From: Citrus sinensis
Lineage: Eukaryota; Streptophyta; Magnoliopsida; Sapindales; Rutaceae
Length of the DNA stretch: 64,000 bases
NCBI RefSeq assembly: GCF_022201045.2
Contig: NC_068557.1
Location: forward strand, 4,712,001 to 4,776,000
Reading direction: 5' to 3'
This document shows positions 12,554-26,200 of this stretch, one piece after another (positions within the stretch are counted from its first letter, which is position 1; every line of letters starts with the position of its first letter). The notes under the pieces were generated by a model. It worked only from the letters and a program-made list of their open reading frames with translations, did not search any database and was not told the origin of the DNA. Both the position numbers and the translations under genes were made by a program.

Positions 12554-15500
12554 TTATTTCATTTCCTGCATATCCTCCTCAGTTTTCCAAACAACATCCT
12601 CTAGGCAGGTTGAAAGATTTTTATAGAACTGCAGAGAAATTTTCAGGCCAATGAAAACAATAGATTATAAGCATCATAAGCAACTTTATCAATCAAATAG
12701 ATGCATTAGTGTAAATATATTATTGGTTGTCAGACTAAATGGCGGCCTTGAGATAAGGTCAATCTTTTTTGAACTACCATAAGTTTTGTAGACCTTTTAA
12801 CTATATGGCGTTTTAAGAATAAAAATACTGTTTTTATGTTTTGTTATTACAGTTTATGCCCTTGAAACAGTTGGTGTCAGATAGTTTATTGAAATTAATA
12901 ACAGTATTTATTTTCTTTTGCATGCATAAGAGTAAGTAAATCATTTATTTGGGATACAGTAATTACAAACAGAAAACTACTAAAATACATTTTACATGAT
13001 TTATGAATTATGGACATTTTACTCATTCAAGGTATGGTAATAACTTACGAGGTTTCTTAAGTCAATGACATAATAGGGTTGCAACCATGCTCTTTGCTTT
13101 ATTATAATTTAAACGGGTGTCTGGATTGCAAGCATATTCTCCGGGGAACACCGAATACAAGTAATGGAAAATCAAAGTGAGTTATGAGACTATTTTGATT
13201 TTGCTTTCCTGTCAGACCTAGAATTCTTATGGGGTCCTAAAATATTCATTACATTGGTAAAGAGTTGATCTAGAAAGAATGGAAATTCTTAAACCATAGG
13301 GAAGGGAGAAAGGAAATGGCAGTGAGGTCAGTCGTTTGAATTTATCGAGGTTTCTCAAGTTGTTTTGGTAGTTAAGATGCCAATATACCGTGTTTCAATC
13401 ATAATGAAATAGCGGCAAGATTCTTGGCTTCTTGATCAAAATATTGCAAATCATGCTCATCGAAAAAAAAACGTCCACCAACTCTAGGCTTCACTTTCAC
13501 CCCAGATGTAAATATGGGATTGATGAAAAGACATAGCTAACAAACTTAAAAATGAAAACTTGAAAGATCAGATTTTGTAAAACTCTACTCTACTCTTAGG
13601 CTAGGAGTTGTGCAAGTTGTTAATTAATTCCAAGAAGTTCAATCATAATGTATAGATTTTATGAAAAACATTTTATCGAGGTTCACTCATGTTAAAGCTT
13701 TATGCTACTGTCTGGGCCCTCACCCCTCACCTAACCCCTTGTGCTTTAAGGTCAAGCAGTCACATAACATGGCATCAAAACTGGTTTGACCAACAGATCC
13801 TCTGTCAAATACCCACTTTTGATTTTTGTTTTCGTTTGTTTCTGTCTTCCCTGTCTGTTTGGGCTTTGTCTCCTATCTCTGGCTGGGATTCCCATGTGAT
13901 TTCTATTTGCATTTGTTTTCCCAATGGCAATTCTGGTCAAAGGGCCTCGTCTAGGCTGCTTCAGTAATATTTGATGCAGCATTTTTTTAATTTTGGGCTA
14001 AATTATTCTATAACGGTTTCAATTCTCAAAACATGATTGTATGCAATTGAAGGCTTTATGTAAGGCTTTTACTTCTTCAAAATGACAGTTTTGTTTCCTT
14101 CAACTTTAGCCTCTTTTATTCCAACTAAGGAAAATCCTACTCTAGATCAGATACTTGTGATAAGAAATAACAAATATATAGAGAATATAATAAAGAAACT
14201 GAAACTATATCGAAGAAGAAAATCATACCTTATGAAACTCCAAAGTGTCCCCTTTTGCTTTTCGCACCTCAACCATATGAAGAGAAGGTGCCACTTGAAA
14301 AACCTATTTGACAATAAGCAAACATAAATAACCATAGGAAACCTATGCCAAAGTCAAAGCATCAACTAAATAAAAGTTCGCAATCGCATACCTCCGTGGC
14401 CACATTAAGGTTTCCCTTTCTACCAGCTTTCATATTTTCAAGCCTCATCTGAGTTAAATAAAGTTAAAAAATAATAACAATAACCCATCAATTTTGTAAT
14501 GCTTTACAAAATTATTCTGAAGTTTTGTTCTTTGTTCATCTACTTAATTTCAGAAAATTTCTAACCTTGTAATTTTTCTTGTGAACATCAAAACCAAGAG
14601 GCTTTGCCGCTTCTTCAATTTTATTAATTATCTCATTAGCAGGACATCTAGATGTGAACCTTGTCTCTCTCTTGAAATCCTACATCCAAAGACTCAACGA
14701 CATGTAAGTATAGAAAATACCAAACCAAAATCTGATAAGTTAATGAAACCTAAATTTTGCCACTGCTAAATCCAATATATAATAAAATGCCATTGTATGT
14801 GTGGCTTCAATAAGTCAACCTATACTGGACTAGCTGAGAGTAATCGACAATGGAAAAGAACATGATCTATTAATAAAGGATCCTATAATGTCACGGTCAA
14901 TAGTTCGAAGATGTAACAAATCTGCAGTCTCACATGCATTTGATAGTCAATCAAGGAGTTTCCAAAGCTGCTAATTTGCTTCAATGGAAGTCAGAGAGGA
15001 TAACTAGCTGTAAAGCATTTTCCTTTTAATATAAAGAACATTTTTACATCAAACCTGTTCTGCATCAAACAAATTCCCAAGGTTCAGTCCTTTTGACAAA
15101 GAAATCAACTCAAACGCATTCATTGCTGCCGGCTGTTCTTCTTTCTGCTCTGTCACATGGTGCTCCTATTACAATAGCAACAACACATAACTTAATGAGT
15201 ATGTGGCATTTTCCAATTATTCCAATTTAAGTCATTAAATAACTTCGCTAAACCATCCAACACACTTCTGAGTCCTTAAAAACAGCTTCCACATCATCCA
15301 AGTTCGTATCTTTTTTCTCCTCAAACACTGGAGGTTTGTAATCTTTTTTAAACCATTCATCTTCCAATATTTCCGGTATAGTAATACGCTGCAACAGAAC
15401 AAATAAATCAGAGAAGAAAAATAAGTCAAGTAATTGCGAGAGGCCAATTATTTATCAGGAAAAAAAAAAGTATTATTACAGCCACAAACTCTTGTAGGAA

Positions 15501-17928
15501 CCAATTTTGTACAAATTGATGCGACAGACATGATTGGATGAGTGAAAATTTTAAAATAATAAAAATAAATCATGTGGGCCATGCGGGGTTTTCATTTAAT
15601 CAGTCATGTTATGCCACAGTAGTTATACAAAAATATTTTGTACAAGAGCTTGTGGATTTGTCATTACTTATGAAAAAAAAAGATTGGAGATAAAATCTGC
15701 AAAATAAGTTTGTGATACAGTGGTACCTACAGCCCAAAGTAGGAGCACAGGTTGAAGATGTCTTAGTTCATATGTTCGATATTAGTAAAAAAACATCAGG
15801 ATCAGGTCATGCAAAATGCTATAGAAAATAAGCTTTGGGCAGTGCCTAGCCAGTTAAACCATAGAATTGATTGACCTCTATATATCATAAAGATTTTTGC
15901 AACTAAACAGCCAGAGTAACCTAGTTAGAATATGAAATGCTGAAATTCTTTTTGACACTTTTCCTTTTGCTACCTGAGATGCAGAAATTAGAATCTCATG
16001 TACAGAATGTCAGCAAAAGGATAAATACTTACAGTCATTGGGTTTGGATCCAAGATGCGAGCAATCAATTTCCTGGCAGTGAAAGAGAGCCAAGGTGGAC
16101 AAGTGAACTCAGCAGCAGAAATCTATACAGGGAGAAGTGAGTTAGTGCCAAACAGTGGAGTAAAATAGGATAACTGCTATTGAATTCAAGAAATGCTCAC
16201 TTTTTTATACAGGTTCATAAGATTAGAATCATCGAAAGGCAAGTACCCTGCAAGTAATACAAATAGTATCACTCCACAAGACCACAAGTCAGCGGTTGAG
16301 CCATCGTAGCCTCTATCATTAAGAACCTAAACATGAAAATAATAAATTACTTGAGGCCAAACCACCAATGGTTTTAAATACATGGTTGAAAAAATATGGG
16401 TTAATAGATCAGTGTTACACACACCTCGGGAGCAACATAATTAGGAGTTCCACAAGTAGTGTGAAGAAGACCATCATCCTGCCAAATTACTTTTGAAAAT
16501 CAGTAATATATCCCATATTTTCAAAGGTTAAAAAAAAAAAAATCACTAATCAGGCATGGTCTTCCACTTAGTAATTCTAAAATGTGGTATGGGATTCTTT
16601 TTGTTTTTCCTGAGGGGAAGGAGAGTAAAGAAGGTGGGTCGGGGACTCGCATACTAGCCCCTAAGTCTTAGATATTTATTGATTTTTAAGTCGCCTTTAA
16701 ACTACAAAAGATTTATATTTATCTGTGTGCAATTCACACCCCATTCTATCTTCATGTCTTTTGCCTATCTGCTCAAAATCAATTATACCTTGACTGAAAA
16801 ATTTTACATGCCAAGACATTTAATATCAAATAAATCAAAAATAATGATCAAGAAGAGAGAACAGCAGAGGGGGAAAAAAAGCTTGCACTTTCAGAAGTCA
16901 TAACCATAATTACCCTGACTTGTTGTGACAAAGCACTCAATCCAAAATCAGACACTTTTAGGTTTCCATAAGCATCCAACAATAGATTTTCTGGCTGCAA
17001 TAGAGACCATGAAAAGTAAGGAAAAAAAAAATCTTTTTCCAATACAGCATAACAGATTTACCTAAAAACAAAGCCAAACGAAGACAGTAATACCCATCTT
17101 TACAGGACTTAAATACCTTCAAGTCTCTGTGGTAGACACCCCTGCTATGGCAATAATCAACAGCATTAATAAGCTGCTGAAAGTATCTCCGTGCCTCATC
17201 TTCCTTCATCCGCCCATGATTTACCTTCACAATCCAATAAATATATCATGCTATGCAGTGTAAAAGAATTCATGGACGATGAAAAAATGTCAGCCCTTTA
17301 TGTAATAGCTCAACTTTATGCAGGACTTAGCTGCCACGATGGCTAACAAGTATACTTAAGTTATATGGGAATGGTCCAAACATCCAATAAGTGAAACGAT
17401 AATACAGAAATGATGTTGAACCTCATAAATAGATAGAGGCAAAACTAGTACATGAAAAACATTGGCCAAGAATTCGCTGACTCACAATTTTGTCAAACAA
17501 CTCTCCCCCTGTGACGAACTCCAAGACAATAAATATTTTAGTCTTGCTTCCCATCACCTGAAATCAAATATAATTATTCAACAAATAACTTGATATATGA
17601 ACTTAACATCTAAATACAGTACCTTTTCATGTTCTAATTTGGGCCCATAAAATTTCGCATTCCACATCTGTAACATCTAATCTCACACCTATTACTTTTA
17701 TATTCTATCTTCTACAACTTATATCAAATTTGCAATAAGTAAAAAATTAAAAAAAAATGACATCTGGTAAACATGATATCAACTTGAGCCCAGGCACTTG
17801 TGTTGAACAGAATCTGTTTAAAAACAGTAATACAAAATGGTACAGAATGACATATGAACATTGAAGGTAGGCTAAAATTGTAATTAACAAGCAAAAATGT
17901 TAGTGAAATATGTGTGCGTGTGGGGGGA

Positions 17929-17969
<41 letters not shown>

Positions 17970-18534
17970 CATATAATCGCACAACATTTGGATGCTTAAC
18001 CAATTTCATTGTTGCAACTTCCCGCTTGATCTGTAAAAGTATGCAGAAAGCATCTAAGTATTTCGATAAATCTTGAAACAACATTCTTTCATGACAGTTA
18101 AAGAAAGCTTCCCAATCGAACTAACAATGGAAATCCATTTCCTAAGAAAATAGAACCATTAAGACCGATCCCAGAAGTCAAACAATGTCTCCTAAAACAC
18201 GTATGGAATCTTGTGAAAGAAGTTTTCCAGACTAATAAGGATGGGGACTAGAAACTTGTTACATACAAACAATAGAACCATATTTGCAATGAGCTAGAGT
18301 GTGAGAATAGAAATTAAAGCAGAGGAAAAAAGTGAATTAAAGATATAAAAAAATATACAGAACCTGTTCAGCCATCTTGTGCTTGAGAACCTTCTCTTTA
18401 TCAAGAATCTTAAGAGCAACAGGTTCGCCAGTCTCAGAATTCCTTGCAAACTTAACTTTTGCAAATGAACCCTCACCAATTGTTCTCCCCACCTCATATT
18501 TACCCACTCGGCGTTTAATTTTAGGTTGACTCAT
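12554..18534 (-). CDS. CIPK3: CBL-interacting protein kinase, CIPK3/CIPK26 type
   Basis: Fourteen coding exons, in order: 18364-18534, 17968-18030, 17486-17557, 17117-17224, 16914-16994, 16425-16478, 16201-16326, 16033-16122, 15266-15388, 15055-15165, 14566-14679, 14392-14448, 14229-14303 and 12554-12628. All junctions are phase 0 and the protein is 439 aa. The start [20 protein letters not shown] matches the CIPK3 group. Kinase landmarks are GEGSFAKV (20-27), Lys42, HRDLKPEN with Asp136, DFG 154-156 and APE 181-183. The NAF motif ([12 protein letters not shown], Asn312-Phe314) binds CBL calcium sensors and is followed by the PPI domain (about 334-390). CIPK3/26 relatives act with CBLs at plasma membrane and tonoplast in ABA, cold and ion responses. 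A 5' UTR intron is likely (UTR exon near 19575-19990, donor GAG|GTGGG at about 19575). A CACGTG box lies at 19664-19669. CIPK3 and CIPK26 cannot be separated with certainty here. Confidence 0.95.
13690..13990. other. Possible retroelement relic in CIPK intron 13
   Basis: This GC-richer block in the 1.6 kb last intron contains 'ACATGGCATCAAAACTGGTT', similar to the degraded tRNA-Met primer site (TGGTATCAGAGC) of copia elements. There is no coding domain, and the call rests on that one motif. Confidence 0.2.
17933..17966. repeat. (GA/CT)n microsatellite touching the exon 2 donor of the CIPK gene
   Basis: An almost pure GA run (CT on the coding strand) begins at the donor itself. The exon ends ...TATGAG and the intron starts GTCTCTCTCTCT. 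The donor therefore lacks the usual GTAAG/GTATG consensus. Confidence 0.9.
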
Positions 18535-19989
18535 GTTCGATTTACAAGCTGTGCCTTCTTCTACTGAATGTTCTGCAGGCTTTAAACTCTTCCCCAAATG
18601 GTAACACAAGAAATTGATGAAGTCCTAGAACAAGTTACATTTATACAACTTAGCAAATATAAAATTAATAAGCATGATAATACAATGCTAACATAGGCAG
18701 GAGTCTGTGAGATTTGTCAACTGCGATGCCTAGAAAACTGAGATCTGAAATAAATCTGTCCTCCAATTACACAGATTCTATGCAAAATGAAATGTGTGAA
18801 TTACAAACTTTCAAACTAAATTCAATTCCGAGCTATAAGGAAATGAGAAGTAGAGCGACTGGGAGAGGAAACAATGGAAAATAATGTCAAAAGACTCGAA
18901 ATTGGGATGTCCACACTTAAAACTTCATAATTTCTAAATAAAAAGAAAGTTCCAGAGGATTTAAATAGTCGTAACTGGCATATGCAAGTTCATTAAAAAG
19001 AATCCAATTGCCAAAGTCGGTAAAAATACAAGCTCATTAAAGAGAACAAGGTTTAGCATAACTACTTGAAACTTTTTGAATTTCACAGGAAGGATGGAAA
19101 ACAAAAAGATTTACTACTACAGCACTTGAATTGAAAAGAAAGAGCATCAAACCCCATTTTGGAGTACATCAAACAATGAAAATCTCTCACAATTAATAAC
19201 ACACAAAGGATAGATGCCACAAAGAGGAAGCATAGCTAATCTATAAGAGAGAACATTCTCAACAAGCCTGATCCCGTGAATACAAACTGTACCAACTTAG
19301 TGAGAAATTAACAAGATAACAATGTCCAGCTGCGGAACTGAACTAATAATTCAGTGAGAGGACTGGAATTCAGATCGAATTCGAACTTGTTTCATTCAAC
19401 AACTTTGAAAAAGAATTATCATACAATTCGTGAATTAAAAACCATTAAATATTCGAAGAGAATCTTTTTCTGTTAGTCTAAAAACCGTACCGGCTCTATA
19501 AAAAAATTCATTAATAAATAAATATTGTGAAGGAAGCTTAAAATATGATAAAACTCGATTAAAAGCGGAAACCCACCTCCTCGAATTTCCAATTTCAAGA
19601 ATTGACCCCCCAGAAACTGAAGAAATCTTAGTAGGAGTCTGAAAGTAAACTCAAGAACGGCGTCACGTGTTTGTTATATCTACTGTATGGAAACACAGAT
19701 ACGAATAGAATAATTGCAATAAGAAACATTAAAATAAAGAAAAATGATTAAAATGAGAAAAGAGGATATACTTTGAACTTTGGTTACAGAATGGAGATAA
19801 AAGATGCTAAAGCTGGCAAAAAAATGGCTCTTGACGTGGTTGAAAAGACAGGAAGACTCGTTTTTCATCCCGTTTTCTACTGCATCAAGACAAAACACGC
19901 AGCATAACTCGTAATAGAACTCACTCTCCCCACTGTCTAAAAAACAAATTTGACTGCTACTTCTTCTGCCTTCGGTTACCAATTTTCCA

Positions 19990-21444
19990 CCTTTTTAACT
20001 CTCTCTCTCTCTTTAATTTTAATTTTATCATTTCTAAATTCCAATAATGGAGTTTAGAATGTGATTATTTAAAAGGCACTTTCGCTTTCACTGGTAAGAG
20101 AAAATGCTTCTAAGAAAAAATATGGACCATGAATTTGATTTGAGGACCACTTTCTGCAATTACAACTCCCGACAAATTTTAATTTTACCAGCGCAAATCT
20201 TTTTTGGAGTCAAATACGGCCTGCTTGGATGGCTGCTGTTAAAGAGGGTGGGGCCGCGGTACTATTAGCGCCCTTTTATTGTTCTAATGAAACCCCCACT
20301 TAAAATGATTGATGAAATGGGATAAGATTAGATATAATATTATCTTGTATTTATTGTAATATTAGGTTGGATTACAAATAATCAGTTTTTCGTGCGATAT
20401 GTTACTAGATTGGATAATCGCTAATATGTTTTATATATTAATTTAATTAAAATTATCTTAAATTAACCATTGCACCAAAATTAGAAAAATAAAATTACTC
20501 CCTACAAACTCATATTTTAGAGATGAAGCTTTAAAATTTTGCACCAGATGGTGAACATAGTTAAAAAAAAAAAAAAAACTATTTTATAAACTACCTTTCT
20601 TCCAACACAAAATGCGAAAAACAGTAGTTGAAACTACTCGTTTTGGTTCCAAATTTTGGAGATCATAAAGAATTCCCACTTGCACTGGCACGTCATTTTT
20701 TGGTACCATTCTAAGAAGTTGGAAGTTGGAGAATTGGAGGTCAAGGTTTTATAGTAGTTGAAAAGTAGGGCTGGGCAGTGGGCAACGGCTTGATTCAATA
20801 TGGAACTTTTGAGAACTAATAAGAATCGAATCATAACTAAAATTTTTGGTTTGGTTCCGCTCTTCACATATTTATGTACATTTATTTTATTCTATTACAT
20901 AATTTAATAGTTTTAGGACATGAACTTACCTCTTATTTTCTCTAATTTCATGCCACGTGGCATTTTTTTTGCTTTAAAAAATATTTTCAATGTTTTTGTT
21001 TGGCACTGGTTCTAAGAGTTTGAATTGAGAATCGAACTGAAAAATTCAAATAATATCAATTTTTATTGGTCGGATCTTCTTTTTTTTTTAAAAAAAATCG
21101 AACTAAATTTGAAAAAATTCAAACCAAACTGAATTTTTTTTATAGCGAACAATGAAGGTCAAGCAAGGTCAGGAACAACGAATCTCTTTATGATAAACAT
21201 ATCCGTTTTGCAAGTTCGTTAACTTGGGGGGTTTTGATGTTTTATGCAATTAAAAAATTTTCGTGATATTGTAGTTTCATTGATTTAGCGTCCTCTCACA
21301 TCTTGCTGTGATAGTCTCCAATAACATGTTAATGTAATCTCGCAGTACCAAATCAAAAAATTCAATAGGTTAATTTATCTTAGAATATAATAATAGTAAA
21401 AAAAAATTGTGCGGCTATAGCGCTTTAATAAATCATATCACACG

Positions 21445-21480
<36 letters not shown>

Positions 21481-22326
21481 TTCGGAGAATCAAACAATAT
21501 CGATTTATCACAAATAATTCCAAGAATAATTGATTGTCTCTTGCGTGTGAAAATTTTGTCGACAGATCATCTAAATTGAGATTTGAGAGAATTGGGTGAC
21601 TTGTCGCTAATCCATTTAGGAGAAGATAAAATATCATCTGACTCAAGAGGTACATAACAGTAGGCTTGAAGAACTACGATTACGATAGAAACAAACTCTT
21701 TTGTTGAGCCTGGACTGCCATAGTGCCTCTGCCTCGCCCGCGGCACCTAAATAACCTTCAATATGCAAACTGCTCACGGCTCACCGGCCCAGGGCCATGA
21801 TCAAGCCACGATCGATGATTCATAATTCTGTATATCAGAGTGCATGAAATGAACACATTCAAACTGAGAACACGGAGGCGGGTATTGGGTTCCATTTGTA
21901 ACCCAAAGTTTTAACTCAATCCCATGAATTTGCAACCCAAAGAGACAGACCCTTGCGGTTTCTGCGTTAATATCTTGGGAACGTTTTAATTTGTCGGCTG
22001 CTTGGAAATGAATCAAAGGCCGCTACCATGCTTTGGAGTTTGTACCACAACTCTCAGTCAGGGCATTCACGCCATATCATCGCCGCTGGTTATCTCTCCT
22101 TTTCTTTCTTCATTCGTACATATAGATAATTCAAGAGATGAAGATAAGCACTTTTAAGATTCAGTGTGCTAACCAATTAAAAAAAAAAAAAAAGATTATA
22201 CTAGAAGTATATTCCTGAACAACATAATGCCAAAAACCAGTAGCAACTTTCCGCCGACTCATCAACAAAATACTACAAAATTCCAATCAAGCACCTTTTG
22301 CTACCATCCCACATATATCTATGTAC
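19990..22326. other. Intergenic region upstream of the CIPK gene and downstream of CSN2
   Basis: Mostly AT-rich, with an (ATT)n tract at 21447-21481. The block 21700-22080 has more balanced composition and a 71-codon minus-strand frame, but I recognise no family in it. The final part (about 22190-22326) is probably CSN2 3' UTR. No gene is called. Confidence 0.5.
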
Positions 22327-23161
22327 TCAAGACACTCGATTGCTGACAGTTTGATACAGAGACCTTAGCTGCGAGTTCCATTTGTCTATGGCAGTATACT
22401 TCTTCATTCCCTTTGACCTGCGAGAGCAAGTCAATTATCCCAGTTCAGACACTAGATATGAGCAAGTTAAAATATGCATTTTTTTTTAATAGAAGAAAAG
22501 TCAGATATGCTGACCTGTCTCCTCGCTCTAATAGCCGGTTCACTTGATCAATATGTCCGTCAATTCGATTATCCAGAATAAGTGAAACCAACAACTGCTC
22601 AACATCTTTTTCTGGCACATTGAGCTCCTGTCATCAGACATGTTCAGCAAGTCCAGATAGAAATGAGATGATACTCTTTAAGTACACCAGAGCGTAAGCA
22701 AGTTTACAACACAACAGTAAGAATGATAATGAAAGAACACTATAGAAGCAAGTTTAGATAGGTAACAACTTTTCTTATGAACATAGTCCACACCTTAGAT
22801 ATGAAGGGGATCCGGATCCTTGTGTAGGGCTTGATAAGCTTAAGCAAGACTTGAGTCCTGACATTCTTCAACAGATCTTCAATGTAATTCCGAATAAATG
22901 GATCATCCATGATAGTCTTTCTGTTGCTCTGAAAAATCCCCACAAGGAACAAAACTGGGAGACCGTGAAGGGAATGCTCGGGGTGGTAGCCCTTAAAATT
23001 CATGTAAAAGCACATTTACAACATTTGGGATGGTAATTTTACCTTGAGGATTTTTTCAAACTCTATTATCTCATTTCTTTGGTATGCTGCGATCAGATTT
23101 GTCATAGCCAGAATCTCAGGATCATTCTTATATCTGCAGAAAAGCAATCAGATATATATGA

Positions 23162-23201
<40 letters not shown>

Positions 23202-26200
23202 ACCATAAGCTAAACTTAGAACTGTTGTATCTCTCATAAGTCACTTACGGCTTTGCCTCTTGTCCATCAAATGGATTCACTTGAGATTCCATCAGCATAT
23301 TCGCCAGAACCAGATACCTATTAAGCGAAAAGCAGTTAGAATGAGGAGACTATGATTAATTATTATTTCTAAATAGAAATTGAGAGATACAAAGGTAAAG
23401 CATTCAACAACAAACTGAGTGTACAAGAATAAAAGCTGTACAGCTCAAAGTAACAAAAGAAGAATTGCTTTTGGGGTAAACAGAGGATATTTATGACAAT
23501 TCAAATTTTCAAGGTTGGACATATAAGAGTGTATAAAACTGATTTTATATAAGTGCTTAAATTTTTCCAAATCTGGAAATTCAATTTAGTAGAGGACGAT
23601 GTAGTTGAGGAAGTATAGAACCAAAGCACCAAAAAAGAAAAAAAAAATAAAAGAGCTTTTAACTATGCATCAAATAATTTCAAGAAATTAGGTGTTACTG
23701 TATGAAAACCTACTCCAATAGACATGTACCAGGCCACTCCCACAAATAAAGGTGGGATGGTGACATTTGGATGCCAAAACAAGTCGTTCAGGCACATGGT
23801 AATACATCACATGTCCTGACGCCCTCAAAGACTTGCTATGCAATTTTTCAGATTCCTAACAGAGTTCCCAGCTCTTTTTTTTTTTTTTAAATCTTTTCTC
23901 TTTCGTAAAATTAAATTTCAAAAAAAATGGAAGGGGGCGTCGTGGGTTGAAGATTTTTAAGGTCTTATTAAAAAAAAAGAAAAGAAAAAAAAGGTCATGA
24001 TTAATACGTAGAATTCATGGATTAGTTTTAGATACCTTCCATAGTATTAAAATGTAGCCTAAGCAATCAAGCAACTAGTGAGATATAATATCCCCAGAAA
24101 GTGGCTCCAAGTGGTTCCTTTGTGGACATCTTGTCTCAGATGTATTTTCTTTATTTTACCAATATTAGCAATTTTTTTTTTCAGAGTAATATAAAAAAAA
24201 AAAAATCAAGAGATTTGAACCTGATCATCCCTTGGGGTTATTTAATCAAGTCATCTGTAAAAAACCTCACCTTAGCCTTTCATGCTTAGAAACCGAACAC
24301 AAAGAGACAGATAATGCGAGTGAGAAAATATAGGTATAAAAATAAATTGATATTAAAAATAAGAGATGGAGATAGAAGCCATACTTCAAGCATTGAATAC
24401 GCCTCTGGTTCCCTGCTTCGTCATAGTTCTTAAATGCTTCAAAGAAATCAGTTGCTGCATCTGCCCATTGACGTTCTGCCATGTGCATCTTCCCACCACA
24501 TTCACGAATTATTCCCATGATCCTTGGATGTGGTATGGCTGACTTGATAGCAAGAGCTTTCTGGTATAATTGCTGCATTTAATTTGTTAGGTCAAAAACT
24601 GCTCAACCAAAATGGCAAATAGACACCATTGACTACCATAATTGTGGAAAAACGATGACAACGAATTATGAAAGGAAGTCTTTGAGCTCTTCAACAAATC
24701 ATCACAAACATTAACAGAAACTGGTTGTATTATAATGGTGATCTGGTAATCACTAATGGAGTAAATATTCTAGAAACATGAAGTGCATCAAAATATGATA
24801 AAACTCACAAAACAAGTGTTGGGGCATGAAAACATTAACTGCAGTGGAAACATAGTTCACGCAAAATAACACAACAATATCAATAAAGTCACAGTCTTGC
24901 ATACAACCTGATAAACCACAGCATCTTTCTGCATCATGTTTTTGAAACTTATCTTCTCCCAGCTTTATGCACTCATCCATAGTAAGAATTGCCTTTTAAA
25001 TAGTTTACTATTGGCATATCCTAATTTTGATAACCAAACAGATGCCATTTTCATTACAATACTTCTCTATCAGTCCAATAGCTAGGACCCTGGATAGTCA
25101 TGCCACAACTTGAGCAGTCTGTAGCAGTTTTTCTCCAAGCCATGCCCCACACTCGCACTCTAATTTGAGGAAATAATTTGAAGTCTATTCCTTTTTGTTG
25201 CTTTGATAAATCTGTCAGAATTCGTCATCAACCTCTACAATAAAAGTTTCAGTTCTATTCTAAAAGCCTTAGAGAATCGTTTGTACTCATGTGGTCAAAC
25301 ATCTTCTTTCAACCGTTAAGACCATGCCTTTAATAAGCAAGCAGTTAAGAGTATGATGGAAAAAAAAAAGGGCAATACAGAGGTAAATTTCCTGATTCCT
25401 GAAGAAAATTTTGAAATTTCAGGGATACTTTCTGCTGAAACAGAATTGGCTTGTGCACTTACAAACTGAATATTCAAAAACAACAAATTCATACATTATA
25501 ACATGCAGATCAATTTTGTCAGAGATGACTGCCACCTTCCAGGGAGTCTTGCAATGTCAATTTCGGCTAACATATCTTTCAAGCACTTATATCCACTAAC
25601 TTATCTTTCAAGCACTTAAATCCACTCACTTAAACTTTTAAGTTTGGTTTTCTATTATGGTATAAGAGCTAGGCCCGTTTCTGGCTCATTTCTTTATCTG
25701 TTTTAGCATATCTTTGACCATCATTTCCTTCAAACCTCCACAAGTGATTTAAAAATTAAAAACCAATAGAGAAATACAGATAGAATGGGGAGAACAAAAA
25801 GAAAAAAAAGGAGGAAATGAATTCTTTTATTCAATAATTCAATAGTCTACGATCATGACTCCAACCGAAAATGACATAAAGCCCTACTTGTAGCGGCCAA
25901 AGACCTAATCAAAATCGAAAATAGAAATCTACTTCAACTAGAAAACATTGTCAACTGAAATAAGAAAATTACTTGGAAAAATAAATCGAAACAAAGAAGT
26001 AACAAAATATGACTCACGAGCTAAAATTAAAAAAGTGATACCATAATAAAAAAGATAAAATATAACTCCTCAATAACCTAGTTTACCCTCCATCATCTTA
26101 ACAGACCAATTCTTTGATAATGGCATCTTAGCTTGTCAATGTTCAAGGCATTAAATAATTACTTCTACTGTTATACTCCACATGTCAGATCTCTCTTTTA

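Noticed and set aside
21801-22016. 71-codon minus-strand frame in less AT-rich DNA
   Set aside because: No family is recognised and there is no exon or promoter context; left as intergenic.
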